The notes: a model not told the origin generated them from the sequence alone. A stretch of DNA of 40,047 bases from an uncultured Bacteroidales bacterium (GCA_900316305.1 ONCM01000005.1:129295-169341), one strand, 5' to 3'; shown: positions 29,530 to 38,124, numbered from the stretch's first letter. Program-made: numbers and translations.

Positions 29530-31734
29530 ATGAAAAAACATATACTTTTATTGGCTCTTTTGATAGTAGGTTTTCAGGTAATGTTGTTTGCCCAAAACAA
29601 CGTGACCGTGCAGTCCTTGTTAGGCACCCACATCGACACCATCCTGAAATACCACTTGGCCGGCGAGGCGGTTGAACTCTCCAATGGAAAATTCAACAAC
29701 ATTGCTGGTAATGTCACCTATAACCAGATTGGATCTTTCAACCGGAACAATTACACGCAGTTTCCGTTTGCAACAGGTCTGGTGATGACCACCGGCGAAG
29801 TATCCGTGGCAGCAGGTCCTAACAGCTCCGCAAGTGCCTCCAGTCCTATCTCTAATTACTATACAGACCAGGTTCTTCAAAATTCCGGCCTCGCCACCGC
29901 CACCCTGAACGGCTGTGCCGCACTGGATTTCGACTTCCTCGCCTACGCTGACACATTCGCCTTCAACTATGTATTCGGTTCGGAGGAGTATCCGTCATTC
30001 GTCTGCGCCACCTACAACGACATTTTCATCTTCATGCTTACGGGTCCCGACCCAGTAACCGGCACTACCGTGACCCGCAATGTGGCTACCATCCCCAATA
30101 CGATATCCGCCGCCAACCCGAACGGGCTGCCCGTTTCCATCAGCACCATCAACGGGGGTGCCTCCAGTGGTTATGCTGGCAATCCCGGATGTTATAGCGG
30201 GACCTACTCCAACTACTTCATCGCCAGTAATACCGGCAACAACGGCGTGGAATACAATGGCCGTACGATTGGTATGAGCGCCGAAGGTAATATTCTGGCC
30301 TGTGAGACCTACCACATGCACCTGGCCATCGGAAATGTGGGCGACAACTCCTACGACTCCGGCGTGTTCCTCGAAGGAAAGAGTTTCCAAAGTAGCATCA
30401 CCACCAGACTGATGATGCGCAACACCTACTGCCTGCACGAAGACATCGTTTTCGACTATGTTTCTGATGAGGTGGACACCGTCTTCGTGCTCACCCCCCA
30501 TGGCGACACCCTCTGGCAGCAACCCTTCATGCTGACTGACGCCGACATTTCGGACAGCGGGCTCTACTACCTCTATGCCCATGCCGCCCTAAACTGCGTG
30601 GACCTTTGGACCTACGACAGCATCTTCATCAATGTGGTCAACACCTTCAAACCCAACCTCGGCGAAGACCAATGGCTTTGCACCGGTGAGGTGGCTGTTT
30701 TGGACCCCCATTACAACGACACCACCGCCCTTTATTTCTGGAATACGGGTGACCAGACCGAATCCATTGATGTGATCACTTCTGGAGAATATGTCCTTGA
30801 AGTGGTGATGCCAAATCCCGAAACGCACACCAACTGCCGCAGCTCCGACACTATAGTGGTGAACTTCTGGGACCTGCCAAAACCCGATTTCGAGGCAGAT
30901 GTGACCTCCGGCTGCACGCCTGTTGTTTCCCAGTTCACCAATCTTACCACCACTGGTTCCGACACCATCTATTGCCAATGGTATGTTTTCGATGAAAACT
31001 TCAATATCATCTATTACTCATCGGATTACGCCCCTTCCTTCCACTTTGAATCGGCCGGCACCTACTCTGTCAAACTGGTGACCACCACCGAAGAAGGGTG
31101 CAAGGATTCCCTTACCAAATGGAATTACATCATCACCTCCCCACAACCGACCATCGACTTTGCCTCCACACCGGAAAGCTGCATGATGAGCGAAACCAAT
31201 GGCGAAATCGCCTTTACCGTCTTCCTTTCCGAAAACGTGATGGACAACCCCACCAACCAACTCACCTGGAATTTCGGCGACGGCCAGTCAACCCAAAACG
31301 AATTGAACACGTCGCACGTTTATTCCACATGGGGTGACTATATCGTCACACTGTCCTTGATTACGGATTCGGGTTGCGGTGACTCGGTTAGCCACGTCGT
31401 AGTCATCGAAGACGACCTAATCTTCCCGAACGTCATCACTCCTAACGGTGACGGCATCAACGATGTATGGGCCATCGGCAACCTGAACACGGACATCAAT
31501 TTCGAGGATCCTGACGGTTACCGCACCAACGAACTGCGCATCAGCGACCGCTATGGTAAAGTGGTATTCAAGGCCAAAAACTACGACACATACTCCAAAG
31601 ACGGCCAAATCTACGTCGGCACGAACCCATTCTCCGGTCAAGACCTCTCCGATGGTGTCTATTTCTACACTTTCAGTTACAAGGGCAAGGCCAAAACCAC
31701 CCAATGGCACGGTTCCATCACAATTGTAAGATAA
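29530..31734 (+). CDS. Secreted choice-of-anchor L / PKD protein with type B T9SS C-terminal domain
   Basis: A 734-residue protein. Residues 1-22 are a signal peptide (ending MLFAQ). About 45-285 is a choice-of-anchor L domain, recognisable by FATGLVMTTGEVSVAAGPN, LDFDFLAYADTFAFNYVFGS and EEYPSFVCATYNDIFIFML. Two Ig- or sandwich-like segments follow, then two PKD-like domains (about 460-540 and 545-635; LTWNFGDGQSTQNELNTSHV is typical PKD). The last about 90 residues (FPNVITPNGDGINDVWAIGN to QWHGSITIVR) are the gliding-motility-associated type B domain that directs cargo through the type IX secretion system to the cell surface. It is probably an adhesin or surface-structure protein. No T9SS genes are nearby. 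Some coding stretches are strongly GC-rich. Confidence 0.92.
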   Translation: MKKHILLLALLIVGFQVMLFAQNNVTVQSLLGTHIDTILKYHLAGEAVELSNGKFNNIAGNVTYNQIGSFNRNNYTQFPFATGLVMTTGEVSVAAGPNSSASASSPISNYYTDQVLQNSGLATATLNGCAALDFDFLAYADTFAFNYVFGSEEYPSFVCATYNDIFIFMLTGPDPVTGTTVTRNVATIPNTISAANPNGLPVSISTINGGASSGYAGNPGCYSGTYSNYFIASNTGNNGVEYNGRTIGMSAEGNILACETYHMHLAIGNVGDNSYDSGVFLEGKSFQSSITTRLMMRNTYCLHEDIVFDYVSDEVDTVFVLTPHGDTLWQQPFMLTDADISDSGLYYLYAHAALNCVDLWTYDSIFINVVNTFKPNLGEDQWLCTGEVAVLDPHYNDTTALYFWNTGDQTESIDVITSGEYVLEVVMPNPETHTNCRSSDTIVVNFWDLPKPDFEADVTSGCTPVVSQFTNLTTTGSDTIYCQWYVFDENFNIIYYSSDYAPSFHFESAGTYSVKLVTTTEEGCKDSLTKWNYIITSPQPTIDFASTPESCMMSETNGEIAFTVFLSENVMDNPTNQLTWNFGDGQSTQNELNTSHVYSTWGDYIVTLSLITDSGCGDSVSHVVVIEDDLIFPNVITPNGDGINDVWAIGNLNTDINFEDPDGYRTNELRISDRYGKVVFKAKNYDTYSKDGQIYVGTNPFSGQDLSDGVYFYTFSYKGKAKTTQWHGSITIVR

Positions 31735-31759
31735 ATTAAGAATATATCTATAAAAAACG

Positions 31760-31787
31760 AAAGGTGACCAATTTTTTGGCCACCTTT
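31760..31787. terminator. Bidirectional intrinsic terminator between the T9SS cargo gene and hutI
   Basis: Arms AAAGGTG and CACCTTT plus the inner CCAA/TTGG pairing (one mismatch) close a short T-rich loop, followed by TT on the plus strand and A/T tracts on the other side. It lies between two convergent genes. Confidence 0.8.
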
Positions 31788-31808
31788 TCTGTTTATAGGA
31801 GATTAAGT

Positions 31809-33062
31809 CTATTGCCGTTTACCATTCAGGAAGTACTGCTCCACCTTATTCGATCCAAAGGCGTAGTTCATGTAGTAGAGCGTATCCATCGGCTTGGTGA
31901 TGAAGAAGTTGGCGATTTTTCCTTTGGTGATGGTTCCCAACTCACGCCATACGTCCATAGCGTAAGCCGTGTTGATGGTCGTGGCGTTCACCGTCTCCTC
32001 GGGCAACATCTTGTACATGACGGAACCCATGGCGAAGACCAGCTGCATGTTGCCGGACGGACAGGAACCGGGGTTGAAGTCGGAGGCCAGCGCAACGGGC
32101 AGACCGCCCTCGATCATCTTGCGGATGGGCGCGCAAACCATGCCGAGGAAAAAGGCGGCACCGGGCAACACCGTAGGCATCGTCTCACTCTTGTAGAGAG
32201 CTTTAATTTCCTCATCACCAGTGTATTCCAGATGGTCAACTGACAACGCATTGTATTTTACACCCACTTGGATACCGCCAGAGCAGGCCATCTCGTTGGC
32301 GTGAATCTTTGGCCGCAAACCGTACTTGATGCCCTGCATCAAGATGCGCTCGGTCTGCTCAGGAGTGAAGAATCCCTTGTCGCAGAAAACATCGACGAAA
32401 TCGGCGAGTTCCTCAGCGGCCACCATCGGAATCATCTCATTGATGATGAGATCCACATAGCCGTCGGGGTTGTCCTTGTAGAGCAACGGTACCGCATGAG
32501 CTCCCAAAAAGTTGGCCTTGATGGTCATCGGGGAGTTCTCTTTTAACTTCCTGATTACGCGCAACATCTTGAGTTCGTCCTCGGTGGTGAGGCCGTAGCC
32601 GCTCTTGATTTCGCACGCGCCAGTACCAAAGGAGGCCATCTCCTCCAAGCGCTGCCAAGCTTGGTCGTAAAGTTCCTCCTCAGAGGTTTCATGCAACCGT
32701 TTCGCAGAGTTGAGAATGCCGCCACCGCGTTTGAAAATCTCCTCGTAGCTCAAGCCTTTGATTTTGTCAATGTATTCGACCTCGCGACTACCCGCATACA
32801 CGATGTGCGTGTGTGAATCGCAGAAGGAGGGGAACACGAACTTGCCTGTAGCGTCGATTTCCTCAATCGGTTCCTTGATTTTCTTCAAAATGTCGGGGTT
32901 GAAATCCTCCATCTTGCCGAAATCCTTGATTTTGTCGCCCTCCGTAAGCAAGTACGCGTTATCAATGAGGGGAAGATTCTGCATCTCCTTGCCAGCGCGG
33001 AACTTCACTGCTTTCGGCTCCGCTTGCACCAGTTGCTTTATATTCTTTACTAATATGGCCAT
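31809..33062 (-). CDS. hutI: Imidazolonepropionase
   Basis: HutI hydrolyses imidazolone-5-propionate to formiminoglutamate, the third step of histidine degradation. The 417-residue protein is an amidohydrolase: FPSFCDSHTHIVYAGSREVE carries the metal-binding HxH, ACEIKSGYGLTTEDELKMLR is a family signature, and the later FLGAHAVPLLYKD, KIHANEMACSGG and VDHLEYTGDEEIK supply the remaining metal ligands. ALASDFNPGSCPSGNMQLV holds the catalytic Asp. Length is normal. The hutH, hutU and formimidoyltransferase genes are not in the window. A TAATTTTGC element lies 25 bp upstream, divergent from the MORN gene. Confidence 0.94.
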   Translation of the reverse strand: MAILVKNIKQLVQAEPKAVKFRAGKEMQNLPLIDNAYLLTEGDKIKDFGKMEDFNPDILKKIKEPIEEIDATGKFVFPSFCDSHTHIVYAGSREVEYIDKIKGLSYEEIFKRGGGILNSAKRLHETSEEELYDQAWQRLEEMASFGTGACEIKSGYGLTTEDELKMLRVIRKLKENSPMTIKANFLGAHAVPLLYKDNPDGYVDLIINEMIPMVAAEELADFVDVFCDKGFFTPEQTERILMQGIKYGLRPKIHANEMACSGGIQVGVKYNALSVDHLEYTGDEEIKALYKSETMPTVLPGAAFFLGMVCAPIRKMIEGGLPVALASDFNPGSCPSGNMQLVFAMGSVMYKMLPEETVNATTINTAYAMDVWRELGTITKGKIANFFITKPMDTLYYMNYAFGSNKVEQYFLNGKRQ

Positions 33063-33086
33063 AATTACTAAGTTTAAATTTGAGCG

Positions 33087-33095
33087 GCAAAATTA
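33087..33095 (-). promoter_or_regulatory. Bacteroidetes -7 element for hutI
   Basis: TAATTTTGC on the minus strand, 25 bp before the hutI start codon. Confidence 0.65.
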
Positions 33096-33124
33096 TATAA
33101 TTTTCAAATATGACCTAAAAATTG

Positions 33125-33133
33125 TATTTTTGC
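33125..33133 (+). promoter_or_regulatory. Bacteroidetes -7 element for the MORN-repeat gene
   Basis: TATTTTTGC, 18 bp before the start codon at 33151 and divergent from the hutI promoter. It supports the internal ATG over the long upstream extension of the frame. Confidence 0.7.
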
Positions 33134-33150
33134 CCCGTAATTTTTTAAGG

Positions 33151-34470
33151 ATGAAAAAGATACTTTTGTTATGGCTGTGTGTGGCACTGGCATCAGGAAT
33201 GTCGGCGCAAGACACTACTAAGACCTATTGGAAAAATAACGGCAAACTGATGTCCATTGGCGTGGAGAAAAAAGGTGTCCAACAAGGACATTGGATCTAT
33301 TACCACAACAACGGCACCAAATGGACTGAGGGCGACTACCGCGACGGCATCAAGGTGGGCATCTGGAAAGTGTGGTATGATAACGGCAAACTCGGACAGG
33401 AATACCACGCTGACAACGGTCCGTTCAAAAGCTGGTTCCAGTCGGGCAAGGTGGAGTCAGAAGGCCAGTTCAAAGAGGGACAACGCGATGGACAATGGAC
33501 ATTCTATCATCCTAATGGACAGTTATATAAGAGTGTGACGTATATTGGCGACAGCGTCCACGGACACGTCATTGAGTATTTCGACAACGGTGATAAATAC
33601 TTTGAAGGTACCTACGACATGGGGCTGCTGGAGGGTGACGCCTACTGGTGGAACCGCGGCGGCAAAAAGGATATGGAGGGCAAGCTTGTGCATGGACTGC
33701 AACAGGGCCACTGGAAATTTTATGACAACGAAGGCCGTCTCGGCAGCGAAGGCGACTTCGACAAGGGTCTGCAAAACGGTACATGGATCTACTATTATGA
33801 AAATGGAAACACTTGGCGCAAAGGCGATTATGTAAACGGAAAACGCGAAGGCATCTGGAAAGCTTGGTTCGAGGACGGCAAACTGCAACGCGAAGGCTCA
33901 TTCAAAAATGATAAGGAAAACGGTCTTTGGATCGCCTATTTCCCGAACGGAAAAGTCAAGGACAAAGGCACTTTCAAGGACGGCATCATGGATGGTTTTT
34001 GGGAAGGATGGTTCGAGAACGGATACAAGAAGTACGAAAACAATTACAAAGGCGGCCAGCTGAACGGTCTCTGCACCATGTATTGGGAGGAGACAGGCAA
34101 GATGCACCGCCAAGGCAAATACACTGAAAACCAGAAAAATGGCGTATGGAACGAATATGCGCAAAACGGCCATATCCTCTCCACAGGCAAATACGCCAAA
34201 GACATGAAAGAGGGCAAATGGGTTTTCTACAACATGTACGAGAAAGTGGCGAGAGAGCAAAACTTCGTACACGATGTGCCCGAAGGCACCTTCACCGAAT
34301 ATTACGACAACGGCGTGAAACACACGCAGGGCGCATTCCATAACCGTGTCCGTCACGGCAAATGGTCCAGCTGGAACCCGCAAGGGCAATTACAATACTG
34401 CGCCATCTTCGAAAATGGTCACAAAGTGAAAGAAGTGTATGTCTCGGATCCAAAGAAAACTCCCTTTTAA
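33151..34470 (+). CDS. Secreted protein made of about 17 MORN-type repeats
   Basis: Counting from the ATG at 33151 gives 439 residues; the frame is open further upstream but that part is the shadow of hutI and lies before the promoter. Residues 1-20 form a signal peptide (MKKILLLWLCVALASGMSAQ). The entire mature part is about 17 tandem units of 23-24 residues with the pattern (W/Y)-x-NG-x-x-x-x-x-G-x-(Y/F)-x-x-G-x-x-x-G-x-W, as in IYYHNNGTKWTEGDYRDG and AWFEDGKLQREGSFKNDKE. This is the MORN_2/YwqK-type repeat, expected to fold as an elongated beta-hairpin stack. No catalytic domain is attached. It is probably a periplasmic or surface binding protein; in Bacteroidetes such proteins are abundant but poorly understood. 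Confidence 0.85.
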   Translation: MKKILLLWLCVALASGMSAQDTTKTYWKNNGKLMSIGVEKKGVQQGHWIYYHNNGTKWTEGDYRDGIKVGIWKVWYDNGKLGQEYHADNGPFKSWFQSGKVESEGQFKEGQRDGQWTFYHPNGQLYKSVTYIGDSVHGHVIEYFDNGDKYFEGTYDMGLLEGDAYWWNRGGKKDMEGKLVHGLQQGHWKFYDNEGRLGSEGDFDKGLQNGTWIYYYENGNTWRKGDYVNGKREGIWKAWFEDGKLQREGSFKNDKENGLWIAYFPNGKVKDKGTFKDGIMDGFWEGWFENGYKKYENNYKGGQLNGLCTMYWEETGKMHRQGKYTENQKNGVWNEYAQNGHILSTGKYAKDMKEGKWVFYNMYEKVAREQNFVHDVPEGTFTEYYDNGVKHTQGAFHNRVRHGKWSSWNPQGQLQYCAIFENGHKVKEVYVSDPKKTPF

Positions 34471-34534
34471 CCTGTTAAAAAAACACAAATCCCTGCGTGA
34501 AATAATGGAGGAATCCAAGTTAAAATTTGTGAAT

Positions 34535-35173
34535 ATGGATATTAAGACGTTTCATTTCAATCCGATTATGGTCAACACCTATATCTTATCGGATGAAACG
34601 GGCGAGGCGGTGATTGTGGATCCGGGCAACTGCCAGTCGTACGAGGACGCACAGATCCGCGATTATGTTGCCAGCAAGAATTTGAAAATCAAATATATCA
34701 TCAACACCCATCCGCACATCGACCATATTGCGGGCAATCCGTGGTGCGTGTCGGAATACCATCCGGAACTGCTGATGCATGAGGCTGGTATGCCCATTTA
34801 CAACAAGGCATTCGCTTACGCTGTCGCTTTCGGGCTGGAAATCGAGAAAATGCCCGACCCCGACAGGTTCCTGAAAGAGGGCGATGTGGTGACGTTCGGC
34901 AACCAACAGCTCAGCGTGAGCTACACCCCCGGTCACTGTGACGGAAGTATCTGTCTGTACAGTGCTGACAACAAGGTAATTATCACTGGTGATCTGATCT
35001 TCGAGCAATGTGTCGGCCGCAGCGACCTGCCCTCCGGCAATGAAGCATTGCTGCAACAAAGCATCCGAGAGAAAATCCTCACCCTTGATGACGATGTCAC
35101 CATCCTTTCTGGCCACGGCGATTCCACCACTGTGGGGCGCGAACGGCGTTCGAATCCCTACATCACCATGTAA
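34535..35173 (+). CDS. Metallo-beta-lactamase-fold hydrolase (glyoxalase II-like)
   Basis: A 212-residue MBL-fold protein. Zinc ligands are visible in YIINTHPHIDHIAGNPW (HxHxDH), SYTPGHCDGSICLYS (His), VIITGDLIFEQCVGRSDLP (Asp) and the C-terminal TILSGHGDSTTVGRERRSNP (His), so both metal sites are complete. The overall form is that of the small hydroxyacylglutathione-hydrolase-like group, whose substrates in Bacteroidetes are mostly unknown. The start at 34535 gives the usual N-terminus (MDIKTFHFNPIMVNTYIL); ATG codons at 34505 and 34439 are alternatives, the latter overlapping the MORN gene. The gene is closely followed by folE. A truncated palindrome repeat lies right after the stop. Confidence 0.88.
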   Translation: MDIKTFHFNPIMVNTYILSDETGEAVIVDPGNCQSYEDAQIRDYVASKNLKIKYIINTHPHIDHIAGNPWCVSEYHPELLMHEAGMPIYNKAFAYAVAFGLEIEKMPDPDRFLKEGDVVTFGNQQLSVSYTPGHCDGSICLYSADNKVIITGDLIFEQCVGRSDLPSGNEALLQQSIREKILTLDDDVTILSGHGDSTTVGRERRSNPYITM

Positions 35174-35175
35174 AA

Positions 35176-35196
35176 ACGTGCCATGGCGCGTCTCTA
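35176..35196. repeat. Truncated palindrome repeat (right arm and centre)
   Basis: ACGTGCCATGGCGCGTCTCTA matches the centre and right arm of the GTAGAGACG palindrome family, closest to the copy at 19226; the left end (GTAGAG) is missing. It starts 2 bp after the stop of the MBL-fold gene. Confidence 0.85.
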
Positions 35197-35234
35197 TGAC
35201 AATCTATAATTTAGAAAAATTAACAGCATAAAAT

Positions 35235-35828
35235 ATGAGTCAAATTCCGAAATTTTCAGAGGAAACATTATCACAGTTAGCCTATCATTATAAAGAGATA
35301 TTAAACCTTCTTGGCGAAGATCCGAATCGCGAGGGTTTGGTGAAAACGCCGATCCGCGTCGCTAAAGCCATGGATTTCTTGACCCACGGATACCGCCAAG
35401 ACCCCAAAGCTATCCTGGAAAGCGCCCTTTTCCATGAAGATTACAAACAAATCGTCGTGGTGAAAGACATTGAGATTTACTCCCTTTGCGAACACCACAT
35501 GCTGCCATTCCTCGGCAAAGCACACATCGGCTACATTCCGAACGGCACCATCGTGGGACTGAGCAAGATCCCACGGGTGGTGGAGTGCTTCGCCCGTCGT
35601 CTGCAACTTCAAGAAAGGCTCACCTCCCAAATCAAGGATTGCTTGCAGGAAGTGCTGAACCCGCTCGGCGTGGCCGTCGTCATCGAAGCACAGCACCTTT
35701 GCATGTCCATGCGCGGCATTCAGAAACAGAATTCCGTGACCACCACATCAGAGTTTACCGGCGCCTTCCTCAAAAACGAGAACACACGCCAAGAGTTCAT
35801 GCACCTTATCGGTGCCAATCTCCACTGA
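35235..35828 (+). CDS. folE: GTP cyclohydrolase I
   Basis: FolE converts GTP to dihydroneopterin triphosphate, the first step of tetrahydrofolate synthesis. The 197-residue protein contains the zinc and active-site segments [20 protein letters not shown] (Cys and His ligands), [19 protein letters not shown] and [20 protein letters not shown] with the second Cys ligand. It ends [11 protein letters not shown] ... HLIGANLH, the normal C-terminus. The start is ATG at 35235. It is the zinc-type FolE1, not the metal-flexible FolE2. FolD in this window acts in the same cofactor pathway. Confidence 0.96.
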   Translation: MSQIPKFSEETLSQLAYHYKEILNLLGEDPNREGLVKTPIRVAKAMDFLTHGYRQDPKAILESALFHEDYKQIVVVKDIEIYSLCEHHMLPFLGKAHIGYIPNGTIVGLSKIPRVVECFARRLQLQERLTSQIKDCLQEVLNPLGVAVVIEAQHLCMSMRGIQKQNSVTTTSEFTGAFLKNENTRQEFMHLIGANLH

Positions 35829-35847
35829 TTCAGACAGTTCCGTTGAC

Positions 35848-36099
35848 CTACAAGAACTGGTTCTTGTATCTCCTCGTTCTTCTCAAACGCTTCTTCCTCG
35901 GTTTTCGAACTTGGCGGTAGCGTTTTATACTGTAACCTATACTTTCCTCCCGAATTTCGGAAATATACTCCGACTCGACAGGATATGCGCCTTTTTCCGA
36001 CGGATGGCGCAAAATGCACACCAATGGCTTGCCAATCCATTCCTGCGGCAAACAGATGGTGACGGTGTCTTTTTGGGGTGTCAGAATCAACTTTTTCAT
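35848..36099 (-). CDS. Small basic hypothetical protein
   Basis: An 83-residue frame whose first half (MKKLILTPQKDTVTICLPQE followed by WIGKPLVCILRHP) resembles short Bacteroidetes proteins with a swapped-hairpin or antitoxin-like N-terminal strand. The second half is unusually basic (IKRYRQVRKPRKKRLRRTRR), suggesting contact with nucleic acid. It lies 19 bp from the convergent end of folE, in a gap otherwise free of genes. It has no partner toxin next to it. The assignment of any function would be guesswork; the coding call rests on the family-like N-terminus and on the lack of other explanation for the frame. Confidence 0.5.
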   Translation of the reverse strand: MKKLILTPQKDTVTICLPQEWIGKPLVCILRHPSEKGAYPVESEYISEIREESIGYSIKRYRQVRKPRKKRLRRTRRYKNQFL

Positions 36100-36380
36100 C
36101 TTTTCGTGATTTGGTGAGAATTCGCACGATGGATATCATTTTGAACAAAAATGACATCTAATTCCATTATTTCTGCAAAATGAAGCATATATTTGCATTT
36201 GGTCAAATATCTTTTTAACATATTATGAATCAATAAGATACATTGCAAATATATACAATTTCAATCAAAAAAGACGAAAAATGCAATTATTTTCGAAAAA
36301 CACGCAAAGTATTGATCAACAATACGATATGACAAAAAAATTATTTTTAAAAGAATGATGCCGCCATATTAAAAAAAGTG
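36100..36380. other. AT-rich gene-free stretch before tRNA-Lys
   Basis: Very AT-rich DNA with long A and T runs and no open frame of note. It may include the promoter of the small basic protein gene and upstream promoter contacts for the tRNA gene. No repeat of the three families found elsewhere in the window is present here. Confidence 0.6.
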
Positions 36381-36389
36381 TATTTTTGC
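36381..36389 (+). promoter_or_regulatory. Bacteroidetes -7 element for tRNA-Lys
   Basis: TATTTTTGC, 18 bp before the first base of the tRNA. Confidence 0.75.
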
Positions 36390-36407
36390 AGCCTCAAAAC
36401 GAAAGGA

Positions 36408-36480
36408 GTTTCAGTAGCTCAGCAGGTAGAGCACATCCCTTTTAAGGATGGGGTCCTGGGTTCGAGCCCCAGCTGGAACA
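36408..36480 (+). tRNA. tRNA-Lys (anticodon UUU)
   Basis: A complete 73-base cloverleaf. The acceptor arms GTTTCAG and CTGGAAC pair with one G-U, the D arm contains AGCTCAGCAGGTAGAGC, the anticodon stem CATCC/GGATG encloses the loop CTTTTAA with anticodon TTT at 36441-36443, and the T arm reads CTGGG-TTCGAGC-CCCAG. The discriminator base is A and the CCA end is not encoded. A -7 element precedes it and a strong intrinsic terminator follows six bases later. Confidence 0.97.
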
Positions 36481-36485
36481 CAAAC

Positions 36486-36517
36486 AAAAAAAGGATGCTT
36501 TTCAGCATCCTTTTTTT
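36486..36517. terminator. Bidirectional intrinsic terminator between tRNA-Lys and ilvE
   Basis: AAAAAAAGGATGC and GCATCCTTTTTTT pair over a short loop (TTTTCA), giving a stem with T runs in both directions. It serves the tRNA on the plus strand and ilvE on the minus strand. Confidence 0.9.
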
Positions 36518-36537
36518 GTTGTGGTGGAACAAGCGGT

Positions 36538-37560
36538 TTAGCAGTCCACGATGGTGCACCAACCGAATTTGTCTTCGATTTCGCCGTATTGGATGCCCAT
36601 GAGCATCTCACGCATCTTGATAGACCAAGGACCAGGTTTGCCGTCTTTGGAGATGACATATTCCTTGCCGGTCTCTCTGTCCTGAATCTTGTGGATGGGG
36701 GAAATGACAGCTGCGGTACCGCAAGCACCAGCTTCCTCAAAGGTGTCGATTTCGTCGAGTCTGACGTGGCGTCTCTCAACGACGAGACCAAGGTCTTCAG
36801 CAATGGTGCGGAGGCTCATGTTGGTGATAGAAGGCAGGATGGAGCCGGAATCCGGGGTTACATACTTGCCGTCCTTGATACCGAAGAAGTTAGCGGGGCC
36901 AGCTTCATCGATGAAGGTCTTCGTCTTGGCATCAGCGAAGATAGAAGCGCTGAAGCCTTCCTTGTGGGCGCGTTCGCCGGCGCGGAGAGAAGCGGCGTAG
37001 TTACCACCAACCTTCACGTGACCGGTACCCAGGGGAGCTGCGCGGTCGTAATCCTTAGCGATCTGCATGTCAGTGGGTTTGAAACCTTCCTTGAAATAAG
37101 GTCCGACGGGCATCACGAAGACGATGAAGAGGTATTCGTCAGCGGGTTTCACACCAATGGTGGCGCCGGTACCGATGAGCAACGGACGGATATAGAGGGA
37201 ACCCTCGGTGCCGTAAGGCGGGATATATTCGGCGTTGGCCTTGATCACCATCTCCAAAGCGTCGAAGAACAGCTTTTCAGGGATGGGTGCCAGCATGATG
37301 GTGTCGGCAGAGCTGTTGAGACGTTTCCAGTTCTCTTCCCAACGGAACAAACGCACCTTACCGTCTTTGCCGCGGAAGGCTTTCATACCTTCGAAAGCCT
37401 CTTGACCATAGTGCAAGCAAGAAGCTGCCATGTGCATCGGAATGTATTCGTCAGAAGACAATTCCAGTTTTCCCCACTCGCCGTTTCTGAAATAGCAGCG
37501 GACATTGTAGTCGGTCTTCATGTAACCGAAAGACAGATTTTTCCAATCGATGTTCTTCAT
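36538..37560 (-). CDS. ilvE: Branched-chain amino acid aminotransferase
   Basis: IlvE carries out the last step of leucine, isoleucine and valine synthesis, with pyridoxal phosphate. The 340-residue class IV aminotransferase shows ASCLHYGQEAFEGMKAFR, SLYIRPLLIGTGATIGVKP, TGHVKVGGNYAASLRAGERA with the PLP-binding Lys, and the later FEEAGACGTAAVISPIHKI. The longer type (about 340 residues) matches the eukaryote-like BCAT II group frequent in Bacteroidetes. No ilv or leu genes are adjacent. It ends at the shared terminator with the tRNA gene; apt lies upstream on the same strand after 24 bp, so the two may be cotranscribed. Confidence 0.95.
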   Translation of the reverse strand: MKNIDWKNLSFGYMKTDYNVRCYFRNGEWGKLELSSDEYIPMHMAASCLHYGQEAFEGMKAFRGKDGKVRLFRWEENWKRLNSSADTIMLAPIPEKLFFDALEMVIKANAEYIPPYGTEGSLYIRPLLIGTGATIGVKPADEYLFIVFVMPVGPYFKEGFKPTDMQIAKDYDRAAPLGTGHVKVGGNYAASLRAGERAHKEGFSASIFADAKTKTFIDEAGPANFFGIKDGKYVTPDSGSILPSITNMSLRTIAEDLGLVVERRHVRLDEIDTFEEAGACGTAAVISPIHKIQDRETGKEYVISKDGKPGPWSIKMREMLMGIQYGEIEDKFGWCTIVDC

Positions 37561-37584
37561 AAAAAATTTATTTGATTAGTTTTT

Positions 37585-38100
37585 TTATACTGTTATTAAG
37601 CTGTCAATAGAATATTGGGATAATTTTTCGCGACCTTTGAGCGCCTCAAGCTCCATCAAGAAGAGCAGATGTATCTCTTTGGGGTTGAAATGATTCACTA
37701 AGTTGATGGCTGCGGCCATGGAACCGCCAGTGGCCAGTACATCGTCCACGATGAGCACCTTTTGGTCTTTAGGGTAGTTGTCATTGTGGATTTCCATAGT
37801 CGCACTGCCGTATTCGAGCAGGTAAGTCTCCTTGTAAGTCTTGTAGGGGAGCTTGCCTTCCTTACGTATCGGCACGAAAGGAAGACCCAGTTGGTAGGCG
37901 ATGGCAGGTCCAAAGAAAAAGCCGCGCGACTCAAGAGCGACAACTAAATCGGGGTTATACTTCCGCGAAATCTGCACCATGACATCGATGGTTTCGCGAA
38001 AAGCTTGCCCATCACTCAGCAAAGTGGTAATGTCATAGAACTGGATTCCGGGTTTCGGAAAGTCAGGAATCACACGTATTTTCTCCTTGATATTCATCAT
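37585..38100 (-). CDS. apt: Adenine phosphoribosyltransferase
   Basis: Apt salvages adenine with PRPP to make AMP. Translation from the ATG at 38100 gives 171 residues starting MMNIKEKIRVIPDFPKPGIQ, a typical N-terminus; a second ATG at 38097 is equally possible, and the longer frame from 38127 is less likely. The catalytic and PRPP regions are VVALESRGFFFGPAIAYQLG, FVPIRKEGKLPYKT, LEYGSATMEIH and the PRPP motif VLIVDDVLATGGSMAAAI. The C-terminus is of normal length. A TACTTTTG element lies about 25 bp upstream. Confidence 0.95.
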   Translation of the reverse strand: MMNIKEKIRVIPDFPKPGIQFYDITTLLSDGQAFRETIDVMVQISRKYNPDLVVALESRGFFFGPAIAYQLGLPFVPIRKEGKLPYKTYKETYLLEYGSATMEIHNDNYPKDQKVLIVDDVLATGGSMAAAINLVNHFNPKEIHLLFLMELEALKGREKLSQYSIDSLITV

Positions 38101-38124
38101 TTTATTATCCAAAAAAAAGGTGCA

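Noticed and set aside
32758-33150. Upstream extension of the MORN-repeat frame by 131 codons
   Set aside because: It is antisense to hutI and contains the MORN gene promoter; a signal peptide starts cleanly at the ATG at 33151.
36448-37575. Long plus-strand frame (375 codons) over ilvE and the tRNA end
   Set aside because: It is antisense to ilvE, begins in the tRNA T arm and terminator, and encodes nothing recognisable.
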